A stretch of 46,317 bases of DNA, taken from contig CM007348.1 of the NCBI GenBank assembly GCA_000333855.2, forward strand, positions 81,601 to 127,917, in the 5' to 3' direction. The position numbers were made by a program, and so were the translations under genes. This stretch comes from Endotrypanum monterogeii (lineage: Eukaryota; Euglenozoa; Kinetoplastea; Trypanosomatida; Trypanosomatidae). Below, one piece after another: positions 38,382 through 46,317 of this stretch; within the stretch, counting starts at the first letter, position 1; every line of letters starts with the position of its first letter. The notes under the pieces were generated by a model. It made no database searches and had not been told where the DNA came from. It saw only the letters and a program-made list of their open reading frames with translations.

Positions 38382-41300
38382 CTAGGAGAGCTGCTTGAGA
38401 ATCTTATTCGCCTCACTGGCGACGAGGCGCATGTTCGTCGAGGCAGCTGCTTTGGCCAGTACCGCCATGAGGCGTGAATCACTTTGGAGTGCTTGAAGAA
38501 CGTCGCGCGAGGCGCAGTCGACTGACGTGCTCAAGGCTCCCAGCAAGCTCATGGCCACTGTGCGCTTCGCCGACGTTACAAGTGCATTGGACAGGGCCCC
38601 CGTCAGCAACGTCATGGTAGATGCCGAGGTAAGATCTCCGCGCGCAACGGACGAGATACGGGCTATGCCCTCGATAACAGAAGCAGTTGACTCCATCAAA
38701 GCAATACTACTCGACGTATCTGCGCAAATGGGCAGCAATACCCCACTGACGGTATCTTTCTTCACGCAGTCTATGCATTGCATCGACACCCGTGCGGACG
38801 AGTCGCCCACCATGCGGCGTACTACCACGGCCAAAAGATTGCAGCACATCTCGACCATCGCCTCATTTTTTCTTGTGACCGCTGAAGCCAGCGTCTGAAA
38901 AATAAATGAGCACAGACCATGGCGTGCGACGTGCTGGTAGACGTTGACACGCTGGCTTACCAATAGACAGAGGTGAATGAGAGAGAGGGGATAATACATG
39001 TCTCCGTCGTCGCCGCTGCCAGTCATGTAGTCCATGATATGGCTCAGCAGCTCGTCGGATACAAGACTAGATAGTTTTTCCTGTGCCAACTCCCCGCACG
39101 TGACGAGTAACCGCATTGTGTTCGTGGGAATGGGGCTTGTTTCTTGCAAGAGAGAGGCTACGTTCGGCGCGATGGCGCTCAATACATGGCGCGCAGCCGA
39201 CGTAGCCCACGAACTCTCCTTGCGCGTGGCCGTCACCTCGGCAAGAATAGGCACCATGACAGACGTTAAGAAGCGAATGGCGGTGAAGCGACCACTCGCC
39301 TCCTTTCGCCGCAGCATCTCTGCGTAGGATATGGCGAGGTACAGACAAATGCTTTCCTGATAGCGTAGTACCAGCTCAGAGCTCTCAACGAGGCGGTCGG
39401 CAATCCCGTTGAACTGATCTTCGTAGGTGCCGTAGAGGCTGTTGTTCATGGACTTCTCAATGCAGGTGGAGAGACTCTGAAAAAAGTCCTTCTGGAAGTC
39501 AATTCCGCTGCGCACTGCGGAGTTATTGAGCAAATGCTGAATCGCTGCGAGGTGTGTCGGCGTTGAGGTCGATGACACACGCCGCGCAATACCCGCCATC
39601 TTCTCCGACACAAACCAGCTAAGGAACGTTGACGTGGCCGCCCCACAGCGCTTCACATAGGCATCAGAATCGCGAAGAAGACGATCGAAGAAGGCAACAA
39701 TGCGGCTGTTGAGGAGGAGGCAGATGGTGTTTCCCCCAATACACCCGACTAACATCACAAAAATGAGTGTTTTTCCGTAGACAGCGACAGACGTCTGCTC
39801 GATCGCCTCGCTCAAGTGCTCCAACAAGTCCTCACTAACGAACAGCGCGTTACCGAGAACCTCCTCCGCATCTGCAACACTGAGCGAAGATGTAAAAAAG
39901 GATTCTTGGAGACCGTTACCACCGCTGCTGCGCGCTTCCAAGAACGCCTGTGACCACATGCGAGCGAATGGGCTTTGCAGTGTCGCCAACCCCTTCATAA
40001 TAACGCAGTTAAGGAATGTGAGAAGTATCTGGACTGTATGTGTAGTGGTCGATCGCTCCATCACGCTTGTATACGATGTCAACGGCAACCACTTGGACTT
40101 CATGACAGTCAGCGCTAGCTCGTCCTTCATCATGGCGAGCTTGAAGGCCGCACACGCCGCGTCAGACCGCAGGTCCTCGCTGCACCCTCCCACCGACGGA
40201 AACGCCAACACTGCCAGAAGCCTCTCCACAAAGATGGCGTCGGCAAAAAGCTCGAGGGTCATTTCTTTCTGAGGGGTGGAAGCCATGTTCTCGATCATCT
40301 TAGCGGCATAGTGCTTCAGCACACAGTCGTCGGAGTCTAGTGCAGAAGTGTAGATACGCTTTACCGTAGCCGGTTGCACACTCCACATGGAGCGGTGCCT
40401 TCCCTGCTGGACAGCGATGTAAAATAAAAACTCGCCAATGCATGCAATCAGCTTCCGCCTAACAATGATCTCCGTCTCGTCCTCAAACAACTGCATGATG
40501 TCTTGCAAGATGGACGATGAAGCCACCTCTGACGTGATGTAAGCAGTTGTGCGCACCAATAATCCCATGATCAGCGCCGCCGATGCACGAAATACCACCG
40601 GCGCGTCCTTTCGCCCCGCGTGCTTCAAGCACAACCGCATGACAGAGCTGTTCACCGAAGCGCGCGCCACCTCCGCGTCACCGCAAAGTGAAATGACGTA
40701 GTTCATTGTATTCAGCACGTGATTGTAGCCCTTGCTGACGTTGGAGAGAGATAAATAGAGAGTTCGGAAAAACGCCGTGTGATCTTTGCCGGTGAGTTTG
40801 TTGATCTCCGCCGCCGTCAGCGCCGTGAAGCCCAAAGTAGTGCTGTCCCAAGACGGATCTGGGGTATACTCGATGCGACTGTTGTTGCTAAGAGGGCGAA
40901 TGTGCTGATCGGAAGGGTGCGAAAGGAGATCGACAATGTTGAGACGCCACAACGCCCCATCTCCAAAAATTTGTAAATTTGTTTCACTCAATCGGTCTTC
41001 GCTGGCGCTGCAGTTAGCCACGTAGGCGGCGCGCCCGCCTTCGTACGCAACGGTGGAGCTGCCAGACGTCCGACCGCTGGTACCACCACGTCCTTTGGTC
41101 ACGCGGCGCCGCCTCGGTCCGCCACTAGCGTTCGCGCTCGATTCCGTGGGGAAGCTGCGCAGGGTAGACATCATAGCACTAGAGCTACCGTGATCGTCGA
41201 CGGCATTTGAAACCACCGACGTTGACGGTGCGAGGTCGCGCCTAACCTTGGCAGCTGCAGTCGTGCTTGGATCTGCCGCTCGTGCAGCACGTTCTAGCAT

Positions 41301-42311
41301 CATTGCCGCACGTTGCGCGGCGCTCGCCGTGAAGTCAAGCTCCTTTGCGACGTTCAGAGTCGCCGCCGCTCGCTCCTTCTCCTCGACATTGTGCGTGGAA
41401 GCATTTGTTTTCGCTGCTGCGACAGCGTATGCCACTGCCGCGCGCACATCAGCGTCTGCCCAGCTCTGCGAACTCGCAGCAGCGCCCAAGCGCGAATGCT
41501 TGTAGTCCTCCCACACCACCTGAGATGGGAAGCCGCTGTTCGGCAGTGGCAAGGGCTCATCCCAAAATTCGCTTTGAGCGACATCTGCCCAGGTGTAACG
41601 CTTCAGTGGATCTTTTTCTAGCAACCCATGAATGAGAGACTGAAAGGAATCCGGTGCATCCGGCACTCGGGGCGCGGGACGCATCACAATATCGCTTAGC
41701 AGCGCCTCAAGATCTGTTGAGGCAAAGGGCGGCTTCCCCGTCGCGAGCTCGTGCAGCACGCAACCAAAGGACCACAAATCAGATGCCATAGAGTACAAAG
41801 GCTGATCCACCATGAACAGCTCGGGCGCCATGTACAGTGGCGTCCCGACAAGCGGACGCGTCGCTGCATCGTTAAAGAGGCAAGCCAAACTGAAGTCATG
41901 GAAACGCAGCATTGCTGCGGAGTCCATCAGTAGGTTTCTGGTCTGTAGATCGTTGTACAATATCCCCTTACTGTGAATGTACATGAGGCCGACCGCCACA
42001 TCACGGCCAAACGACTGCACTGCCTGAATGGTGAGATCAATTTTGGAGCGGAGGATCGTGCTCATGTCCCCACCGGTGCAGTACTCCGTAATGATCCACA
42101 AGTGGTTGTTTGTCTCATACCAATTGTGGAACTGAATAATGCTCGAGTGGCGCATGGAGCGCAACAGCTGTACGCAATTCACAACGCGATCCCGTCGCCT
42201 TTTATCGATGGAAGCAATAGCATAGAACTCAGTGGTGGTGCGGTAGCGGCCCTTGTATATAGTGCTGAAAGCCCCCTGGCCTATCTCGTCATTAAGAACA
42301 TAATTGTTCAT
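38382..42311 (-). CDS. ULK4: ULK4-type pseudokinase with HEAT/ARM-like tail
   Basis: Unc-51-like family pseudokinase, 1309 residues from the ATG at 42311; the frame continues upstream only to a TTG at 42530 with no ATG. Kinase fold is about residues 4-250: it starts MNNYVLNDEIGQGAFSTIYKG, with a WYETNNHLWIITEYCTGGDM core very like animal ULK4. Catalytic motifs are degraded. The VAIK lysine is lost (AIASID), HRDxKxxN reads YNDLQTRN (119-126, Lys changed to Gln) and DFG reads DFS (139-141). GTPLYMAPELF, SDLWSFGCVLHELATGKPPF and KRYTW are kept. Residues 250-490 are Ala/Ser-rich, and about 500-1309 form a long helical array resembling ARM/HEAT repeats. ULK4 acts with STK36/Fused in assembly of motile cilia and has been linked to flagellum assembly in Leishmania. 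A scaffold role rather than phosphotransfer is the likely reading. Confidence 0.93.
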   Translation of the reverse strand: MNNYVLNDEIGQGAFSTIYKGRYRTTTEFYAIASIDKRRRDRVVNCVQLLRSMRHSSIIQFHNWYETNNHLWIITEYCTGGDMSTILRSKIDLTIQAVQSFGRDVAVGLMYIHSKGILYNDLQTRNLLMDSAAMLRFHDFSLACLFNDAATRPLVGTPLYMAPELFMVDQPLYSMASDLWSFGCVLHELATGKPPFASTDLEALLSDIVMRPAPRVPDAPDSFQSLIHGLLEKDPLKRYTWADVAQSEFWDEPLPLPNSGFPSQVVWEDYKHSRLGAAASSQSWADADVRAAVAYAVAAAKTNASTHNVEEKERAAATLNVAKELDFTASAAQRAAMMLERAARAADPSTTAAAKVRRDLAPSTSVVSNAVDDHGSSSAMMSTLRSFPTESSANASGGPRRRRVTKGRGGTSGRTSGSSTVAYEGGRAAYVANCSASEDRLSETNLQIFGDGALWRLNIVDLLSHPSDQHIRPLSNNSRIEYTPDPSWDSTTLGFTALTAAEINKLTGKDHTAFFRTLYLSLSNVSKGYNHVLNTMNYVISLCGDAEVARASVNSSVMRLCLKHAGRKDAPVVFRASAALIMGLLVRTTAYITSEVASSSILQDIMQLFEDETEIIVRRKLIACIGEFLFYIAVQQGRHRSMWSVQPATVKRIYTSALDSDDCVLKHYAAKMIENMASTPQKEMTLELFADAIFVERLLAVLAFPSVGGCSEDLRSDAACAAFKLAMMKDELALTVMKSKWLPLTSYTSVMERSTTTHTVQILLTFLNCVIMKGLATLQSPFARMWSQAFLEARSSGGNGLQESFFTSSLSVADAEEVLGNALFVSEDLLEHLSEAIEQTSVAVYGKTLIFVMLVGCIGGNTICLLLNSRIVAFFDRLLRDSDAYVKRCGAATSTFLSWFVSEKMAGIARRVSSTSTPTHLAAIQHLLNNSAVRSGIDFQKDFFQSLSTCIEKSMNNSLYGTYEDQFNGIADRLVESSELVLRYQESICLYLAISYAEMLRRKEASGRFTAIRFLTSVMVPILAEVTATRKESSWATSAARHVLSAIAPNVASLLQETSPIPTNTMRLLVTCGELAQEKLSSLVSDELLSHIMDYMTGSGDDGDMYYPLSLIHLCLLVSQRVNVYQHVARHGLCSFIFQTLASAVTRKNEAMVEMCCNLLAVVVRRMVGDSSARVSMQCIDCVKKDTVSGVLLPICADTSSSIALMESTASVIEGIARISSVARGDLTSASTMTLLTGALSNALVTSAKRTVAMSLLGALSTSVDCASRDVLQALQSDSRLMAVLAKAAASTNMRLVASEANKILKQLS

Positions 42312-42405
42312 GTTGTGAAAAGGGGGAGAAGGGGAAGAAAGGATGACTGCCTTCACTTTTTTGTTGTTGTTGTTTTGTATACTCGCCACCTTCTCCTCAA
42401 AAACC

Positions 42406-42426
42406 TCAGCAAAGCTGCATACACAT
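42406..42426 (-). promoter_or_regulatory. Short upstream ORF in the ULK4 leader
   Basis: ATG TGT ATG CAG CTT TGC TGA on the minus strand, six codons plus stop, between the candidate acceptor at 42446 and the ULK4 ATG at 42311. If the acceptor is right, ribosomes meet this ORF first, which could lower ULK4 translation. Confidence 0.35.
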
Positions 42427-42445
42427 ATATATGCACGCGATGTTT

Positions 42446-42472
42446 CTGTCAGAAGGGAGAAATAAAAAGTAT
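42446..42472 (-). promoter_or_regulatory. Candidate spliced-leader acceptor for ULK4
   Basis: The minus strand reads actttttatttctcccttctgacAG, with AG at 42447-42446, giving a leader of about 135 nt. A second pyrimidine run directly before the ULK4 ATG has no AG after it and is less likely to direct splicing. Confidence 0.45.
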
Positions 42473-43151
42473 TTGCTCTAGAGAGATGAACGAATTCTCG
42501 GAAAAAAAAGGGGGAAGCTGAGGAGCACAAAGAGCAACGACAAAAGATGGAGAGAAGCTAAAAAAAAAAAACAGCGGCCAGATGAACGGGAATAAGAATA
42601 ACAAAAAATAAAGCACCGGCGAGGCCGCAGGGGGGGGGGGGTGAGAGGGGAGGGGAGGAGTCGAAAAAAAAAAAGGGAATGGATTGGGTGGGAAGCGGCT
42701 TTCTTGTGGAGGGATGGGGGAGAGCGAATGAATGCAAAGGTACGAGGAGGGGTATACAAACACATCAATCGAAATAAAGAGCGATGTTGATCCCTCTCTA
42801 GATAGATACGCCTCGGGGAGTAAGTGAGAGAGTGTCTGTGGGTGTGTGTGCGGCTGAGTGTATCTACAGCGGGGCGAGTGACAAAAAAAAAAGGGGGGCA
42901 CACTAAAATACAGCACCAAACAAAAACGTCGACAATCGAATCAACAACGGACACACACACTCGCGCACACACAAACAGACAAGCAAGCAACGAGCACACA
43001 GAAACACTCACACAGTGTAGACAAAATGAAGAGGACGCGACGATAAACCACAAACGATCTTTGCGCAGAGACGCACAGATGTCTAGGGGAAACACAAAGG
43101 GGAACGAAATCAATGAGTGAATAAGCGAGTGACAGAGAAGCGCACGTACAC

Positions 43152-43152
<1 letters not shown>

Positions 43153-43183
<31 letters not shown>
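43153..43183. repeat. (TA)n microsatellite
   Basis: About fifteen TA dinucleotides in the intergenic region upstream of ULK4. Confidence 0.95.
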
Positions 43184-43186
<3 letters not shown>

Positions 43187-44912
43187 GTATATAAAGGCAA
43201 GTAACGAATACTTTTTTGTGTTTTTTAAAGGTGTTTGAATGTATCTAGTCTTTGTTCAACCAAGACAAGGAGGAGAACAATGAGTGTAGTGGTGGTTGGG
43301 AGAAAGAAAAAAAAATGTGGTTAACTACACACTCAGAGACACCTGCAGTCAACACGCAAAAAATGAAGAAATAACAAAAGTGAGGATTACAGTCAGTGCC
43401 TAATCACTCACGCGTAACTATCGTGCTTGCGCTCCTGGTAGACCACAAAAAAACAGCGATTAGTTCAGGGGGAGTCAAGGCTCTTTTTTTTTTTGCTGCC
43501 GTCACTTCTGTGTAGGATGGATACGGGACGCTTGAACAAGCCTGTGAGAAAGCACTCGATGCGACGACGCGTGAAAAAAAGGTGCGTTGATGTATCGCTG
43601 TAAATGACCCCCTATGTTTTGTGCGTGCCCGGGCGCAGGAAAAAAAAAAAAAGCGAGTCTGCTTCAGGGAAAAGATGTATGCACAGGACACCTAAGAAGG
43701 AAAAAATACCTGCGCCATTCATCTATAATATGTATATTTTATCGAAGACCCACAAAAGGGTCGAAAAACAAAGAAAAACATGTTTGTTTTTCAAAAGGAG
43801 GAAAAAAAATTTGGCACACACAGGAAGGGAGAGTCGTGGAGGTGAAACGAAATGCCAGTGAGAATAATTGCCGAGCAAAAATTACGTTTGTATAGTTGGA
43901 CAGAAATCGAAAGAGAATTGGAGGCAAGAGTGAAAAGTGAAACAGAGATGAGCACACAAGCGAGAACACAAACAGAGGTGAACAAAAAGAAAAGAGAGAA
44001 GGCGGAAGAAGAAAAAGCTGCCGCCCGCAGTTGCAACGGGGCTCTAAGACGCATCTTAAGGTACACGGATGTGTGTAGTGACCAGGGGAGACGCAGTTTC
44101 TGTGCATAGGCGAACAGAAGCTTCCGAAGAACGTTGCCCTCGCAATCGTTTTTTTTTCTTTTTAGAAATATACAGGGCGATCAGATTCAGAGACCCACCG
44201 ATGTGCCCCTCGGCACCCCCCTCCCCACGAATTCCAATGCCGAATCGGCTGCATCTCTTGGCTGCATCTGGACACACACGCACAAGAAGAGAGCAGCCGT
44301 CATTATCAAGAGGAGCAGCGAAGCCGGCAATGGAAAACAAGAGGTAAATAGAAAGGAGTGGTAGAGTGTACTTAACCGCTTCGTTGAACGGTGTGTCTGT
44401 CATCGCACGTCGTGCCGCCATCATTCCACAGATGCCTGCCGACGATCTACCCTTTTTTTCTCTATTCCTTATGCGTTGTCCTCTCGTCTTTCCGTTTCAA
44501 AGAGCCCAGTGACACACACAGACACATACACACATGCCTGCACCGGCATCCCTGCGCCTGCAGCCCCGCCCCCCACACCCTTTTCTTGTTTTTTTTTTTG
44601 TCATCAAGTACTCAGGTACATGCAGAGGGAGTACGCGTGCATCGCGCATGGATGCGAGTGAGGGTGTCAACACCACGAAACCATATGACGACATCAGCGA
44701 GCATGCCTCCTCGCGTCCTCACTTTCTTTGAGTGTTGTTGCTGTCGCTGCTGATTTTCCCTTAACTCATTCCCTATTTCCACGCAAACACGTATACGCAC
44801 ATATCCATCTATATTTAATGTATATGTAGAAAGGCGACACAATACGCAACTAATACGGTGCAGTGTCATCCGAAATGGTGGAGGAGGGGTGGAGAAGAAA
44901 GCGAAGACGCGG

Positions 44913-44946
44913 CTTCAGTACAAAAGAAGAAAAAATAAAAATAAAG
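44913..44946 (-). promoter_or_regulatory. Orphan spliced-leader acceptor candidate
   Basis: The minus strand is a T-rich run (tttatttttattttttcttc) then ttttgtactgaAG, with AG at 44914-44913. The nearest ATG, 43 nt downstream at 44869, opens an 85-residue frame of doubtful quality. The next firm gene, ULK4, is 2.6 kb away, so what this acceptor serves is unclear. Confidence 0.4.
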
Positions 44947-45374
44947 GAAGCGATAAATTACACGAGTACAAACCCACCGCTATCCAAGGTAAACACTTCA
45001 TGCACGGGCGACGCCTTACAGGGAAAAGTGGTATGACAAAATTCTCGTGCAGGCAGACACACCACACTGTATGTGCACATCACCACGAATTCTACCGCCG
45101 CCCCCACCAATCTCTACCACCCTCAGACGTATGACATCAGTGGTCAAGTCCAAAAAAAAAAAAATGTGACATGTTGTCGTCGTCGTAGTCAGCACGTCTA
45201 CACCCGAGAGACACACGCACAAGCGCCTCTCACTCCACCCCTGAGAGAATCGCACAAACGCACATTGTGAAAGCCCCCTCTCCATTTCTCACACCCCCTC
45301 CTCCCTCACCAAGCGACAGTGGGGGCATGGCCTCTTGCCATCCGCACCACCCCGCCCCCCTGCGCCTTCAGGGT

Positions 45375-46034
45375 CTACTTGACCAGCTCGTATCGTTGCT
45401 TTGCCCGCCGCAGCACCTGTACAACATAGTGATAAAAGAAATCGACGTAGAGTAGAGACTGCACAATCCCGCTGAGGACTGAGATCCAGCGCACCTTGTG
45501 ATACACGTAGTAGCGAACTCCCCAGTGAACAATGTAGACAACGCGATATGCCCCAAGACAAAACAGGTAGTGAGACGTCAGTGCATCGTACCGTTCCGTG
45601 TACTCCAGTAAAAATATTTGAGGTAGAATCGCAACAGCCTCTAGATACTGAGAGAAGGCCCAACACACCTCAACAATGATGTTGTGGCGTGGCGTCCCGT
45701 GAAACAGAACGGCGAGCACGACACACGGCACAATGAGATAACGAACACGGAAGGTATCATTTTCGCGGTCGTAGGTCGCCTTCCATGGACTTCTGAATCG
45801 AACGAGATAACAGATGTGCAGCGTTGATGCGATGAAGAAAACCTTCATGGTGGTGTTGTAGACATTGATGAAGGAAAAAAGGACATCGATGTAACGGGTG
45901 CAGAAAACGAGGGCGAACAGCTCCATCGATTTGAGAGAGATACCCGCAGCAGAGCGCTGACGTAGCATCTTTGATAAGAGAATCACAATTGCACTCAGGT
46001 GCAGTAGATCACCGACAACACGAACCAGCGCCAT
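45375..46034 (-). CDS. ERD2: ER lumen protein-retaining receptor (KDEL receptor)
   Basis: Seven-span Golgi membrane receptor that binds C-terminal KDEL-type signals of escaped ER proteins and returns them by COPI vesicles. 219 residues from the ATG at 46034; the longer frame up to 46184 begins at GTG and is low-complexity leader. The start MALVRVVGDLLHLSAIVILL matches the family closely. Signature stretches are SAAGISLKS, CTRYIDVLFSFINVYNTTMK, KATYDRENDTFRVRYLIVP, FSQYLEAVAILPQIF, TSHYLFCLGAYR and YVDFFYHYV. Ligand-binding residues fit in place: Arg5, His12, Arg47, and Arg164 and Arg174 (equivalents of family Arg159 and Arg169, shifted by a small insertion). The cytosolic tail is RRAKQRYELVK, basic as needed for COPI recruitment. 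Length is typical (about 210-220). It is the first gene of the window in transcription order. Confidence 0.97.
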   Translation of the reverse strand: MALVRVVGDLLHLSAIVILLSKMLRQRSAAGISLKSMELFALVFCTRYIDVLFSFINVYNTTMKVFFIASTLHICYLVRFRSPWKATYDRENDTFRVRYLIVPCVVLAVLFHGTPRHNIIVEVCWAFSQYLEAVAILPQIFLLEYTERYDALTSHYLFCLGAYRVVYIVHWGVRYYVYHKVRWISVLSGIVQSLLYVDFFYHYVVQVLRRAKQRYELVK

Positions 46035-46153
46035 TTTTTCGGTATTGTTGTTGTTGTTCGTTTTCCCCTTCCCCTCCCACACACATACACACACAATTGG
46101 CTCTTCGATGTGTCTTCCTCTATTATATTTCTTAAGTTTTCTAGTGAGGGTGT

Positions 46154-46176
46154 CTGGTGAGGAAGATGAGAAGACG
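46154..46176 (-). promoter_or_regulatory. Spliced-leader acceptor for the KDEL receptor
   Basis: The minus strand reads cgtcttctcatcttcctcaccAG, with AG at 46155-46154 and no AG inside the tract. It gives a 5' UTR of about 119 nt without an intervening ATG. Confidence 0.6.
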
Positions 46177-46282
46177 CTCAACACTGTGAAGGGACAGTCG
46201 AATAACTCAAAGAGAGTTTCCTGTGTGTTGAGACCACCTCCGAAGAATAGATAGAGAATAAAACAAGCGAATATTGCAAAAA

Positions 46283-46317
<35 letters not shown>
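46283..46317. repeat. (TA)n microsatellite at right edge
   Basis: At least seventeen TA dinucleotides, cut by the window edge. Confidence 0.95.

Larger units (their letters stand above)
42312..45374. other. 3-kb intergenic region between KDEL receptor and ULK4
   Basis: Contains the ULK4 leader with a short upstream ORF, G and A runs at 42629-42675, a TA microsatellite at 43153-43183, and a block at 44050-44870 that is moderately GC-rich and open in several frames on both strands. The strongest minus-strand candidates in that block are an 85-residue frame from the ATG at 44869 (behind a good pyrimidine tract and AG at 44914-44913) and a 122-residue frame from the ATG at 44424 with a hydrophobic stretch. 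Neither resembles a known family, and codon choice is AT-rich at the start of the first, so I do not call them as genes. The right end is the KDEL receptor 3' UTR. Confidence 0.5.
46035..46317. other. Leader region of the KDEL receptor gene
   Basis: Contains the acceptor at 46154, a purine-rich leader with a CA repeat and AAC repeats directly before the ATG, and the TA repeat that ends the window. No gene seen. Confidence 0.6.

Noticed and set aside
42312..42530. N-terminal extension of the ULK4 frame
   Set aside because: Begins at TTG, contains no ATG before 42311, and includes the candidate acceptor tract and AAC repeats.
43852..44109. Plus-strand 85-residue Lys/Glu-rich frame
   Set aside because: It is the antisense of a minus-strand pyrimidine tract; purine-rich DNA gives K/E/R-rich translations by composition. 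Wrong strand for the unit and no acceptor on that strand.
45016..45285. Minus-strand 89-residue frame just after the KDEL receptor
   Set aside because: The sequence before its ATG is purine-rich on the coding strand, so no splice acceptor is available, and the frame crosses repeats.
46035..46184. N-terminal extension of the KDEL receptor
   Set aside because: Begins at GTG, has no ATG, and the family starts at the M-x-x-x-R pattern found at 46034.

Overview
The window looks like nuclear DNA of a trypanosomatid, most likely Leishmania or a close relative. The evidence is: two leishmanolysin (GP63, M8 metalloprotease) genes; long intron-poor genes all on the minus strand, as in a polycistronic unit; long intergenic regions full of microsatellites; and minus-strand polypyrimidine tracts followed by AG upstream of most genes, as expected for spliced-leader trans-splicing. 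The species cannot be fixed from the sequence alone. No strand switch, tRNA, rRNA, transposon or CRISPR array was seen.

Layout in transcription order (right to left): an ERD2/KDEL receptor (46034-45375); a ULK4-type pseudokinase with a long helical-repeat tail (42311-38382); a DNAH1-type axonemal inner-arm dynein heavy chain (36656-23931); a possible 32-residue membrane micropeptide just behind it (23828-23730); a small basic protein (22213-21926); an unknown coiled-coil protein (20884-19313); a CDKL-family protein kinase with a very long disordered tail (14898-10174); a small split or broken gene (about 9685-9278); and two divergent GP63 genes in tandem (8425-6746 and 3945-2203). Several long reading frames run upstream past non-ATG codons, so I placed starts at the first supported ATG.

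Three genes point to the flagellum: ULK4, DNAH1 and the CDKL kinase. The KDEL receptor serves the secretory pathway, which GP63 also enters. Trypanosomatid transcription units are usually not functionally organised, so this grouping may be chance.

Points worth a second look are: the small gene near 9.5 kb, whose two halves join in frame if a 67-nt GT-AG segment is removed; the micropeptide candidate behind dynein, preceded by a 50-60 nt AG-free pyrimidine tract; a 4.5-4.8 kb tandem duplication around GP63 whose flanking repeat predicts another copy left of the window; and a 20-N gap near 22.8 kb flanked by sequence that follows a T-A-C-G cycle, which looks like pyrosequencing flow-order noise at two overlapping contig ends, not biology.
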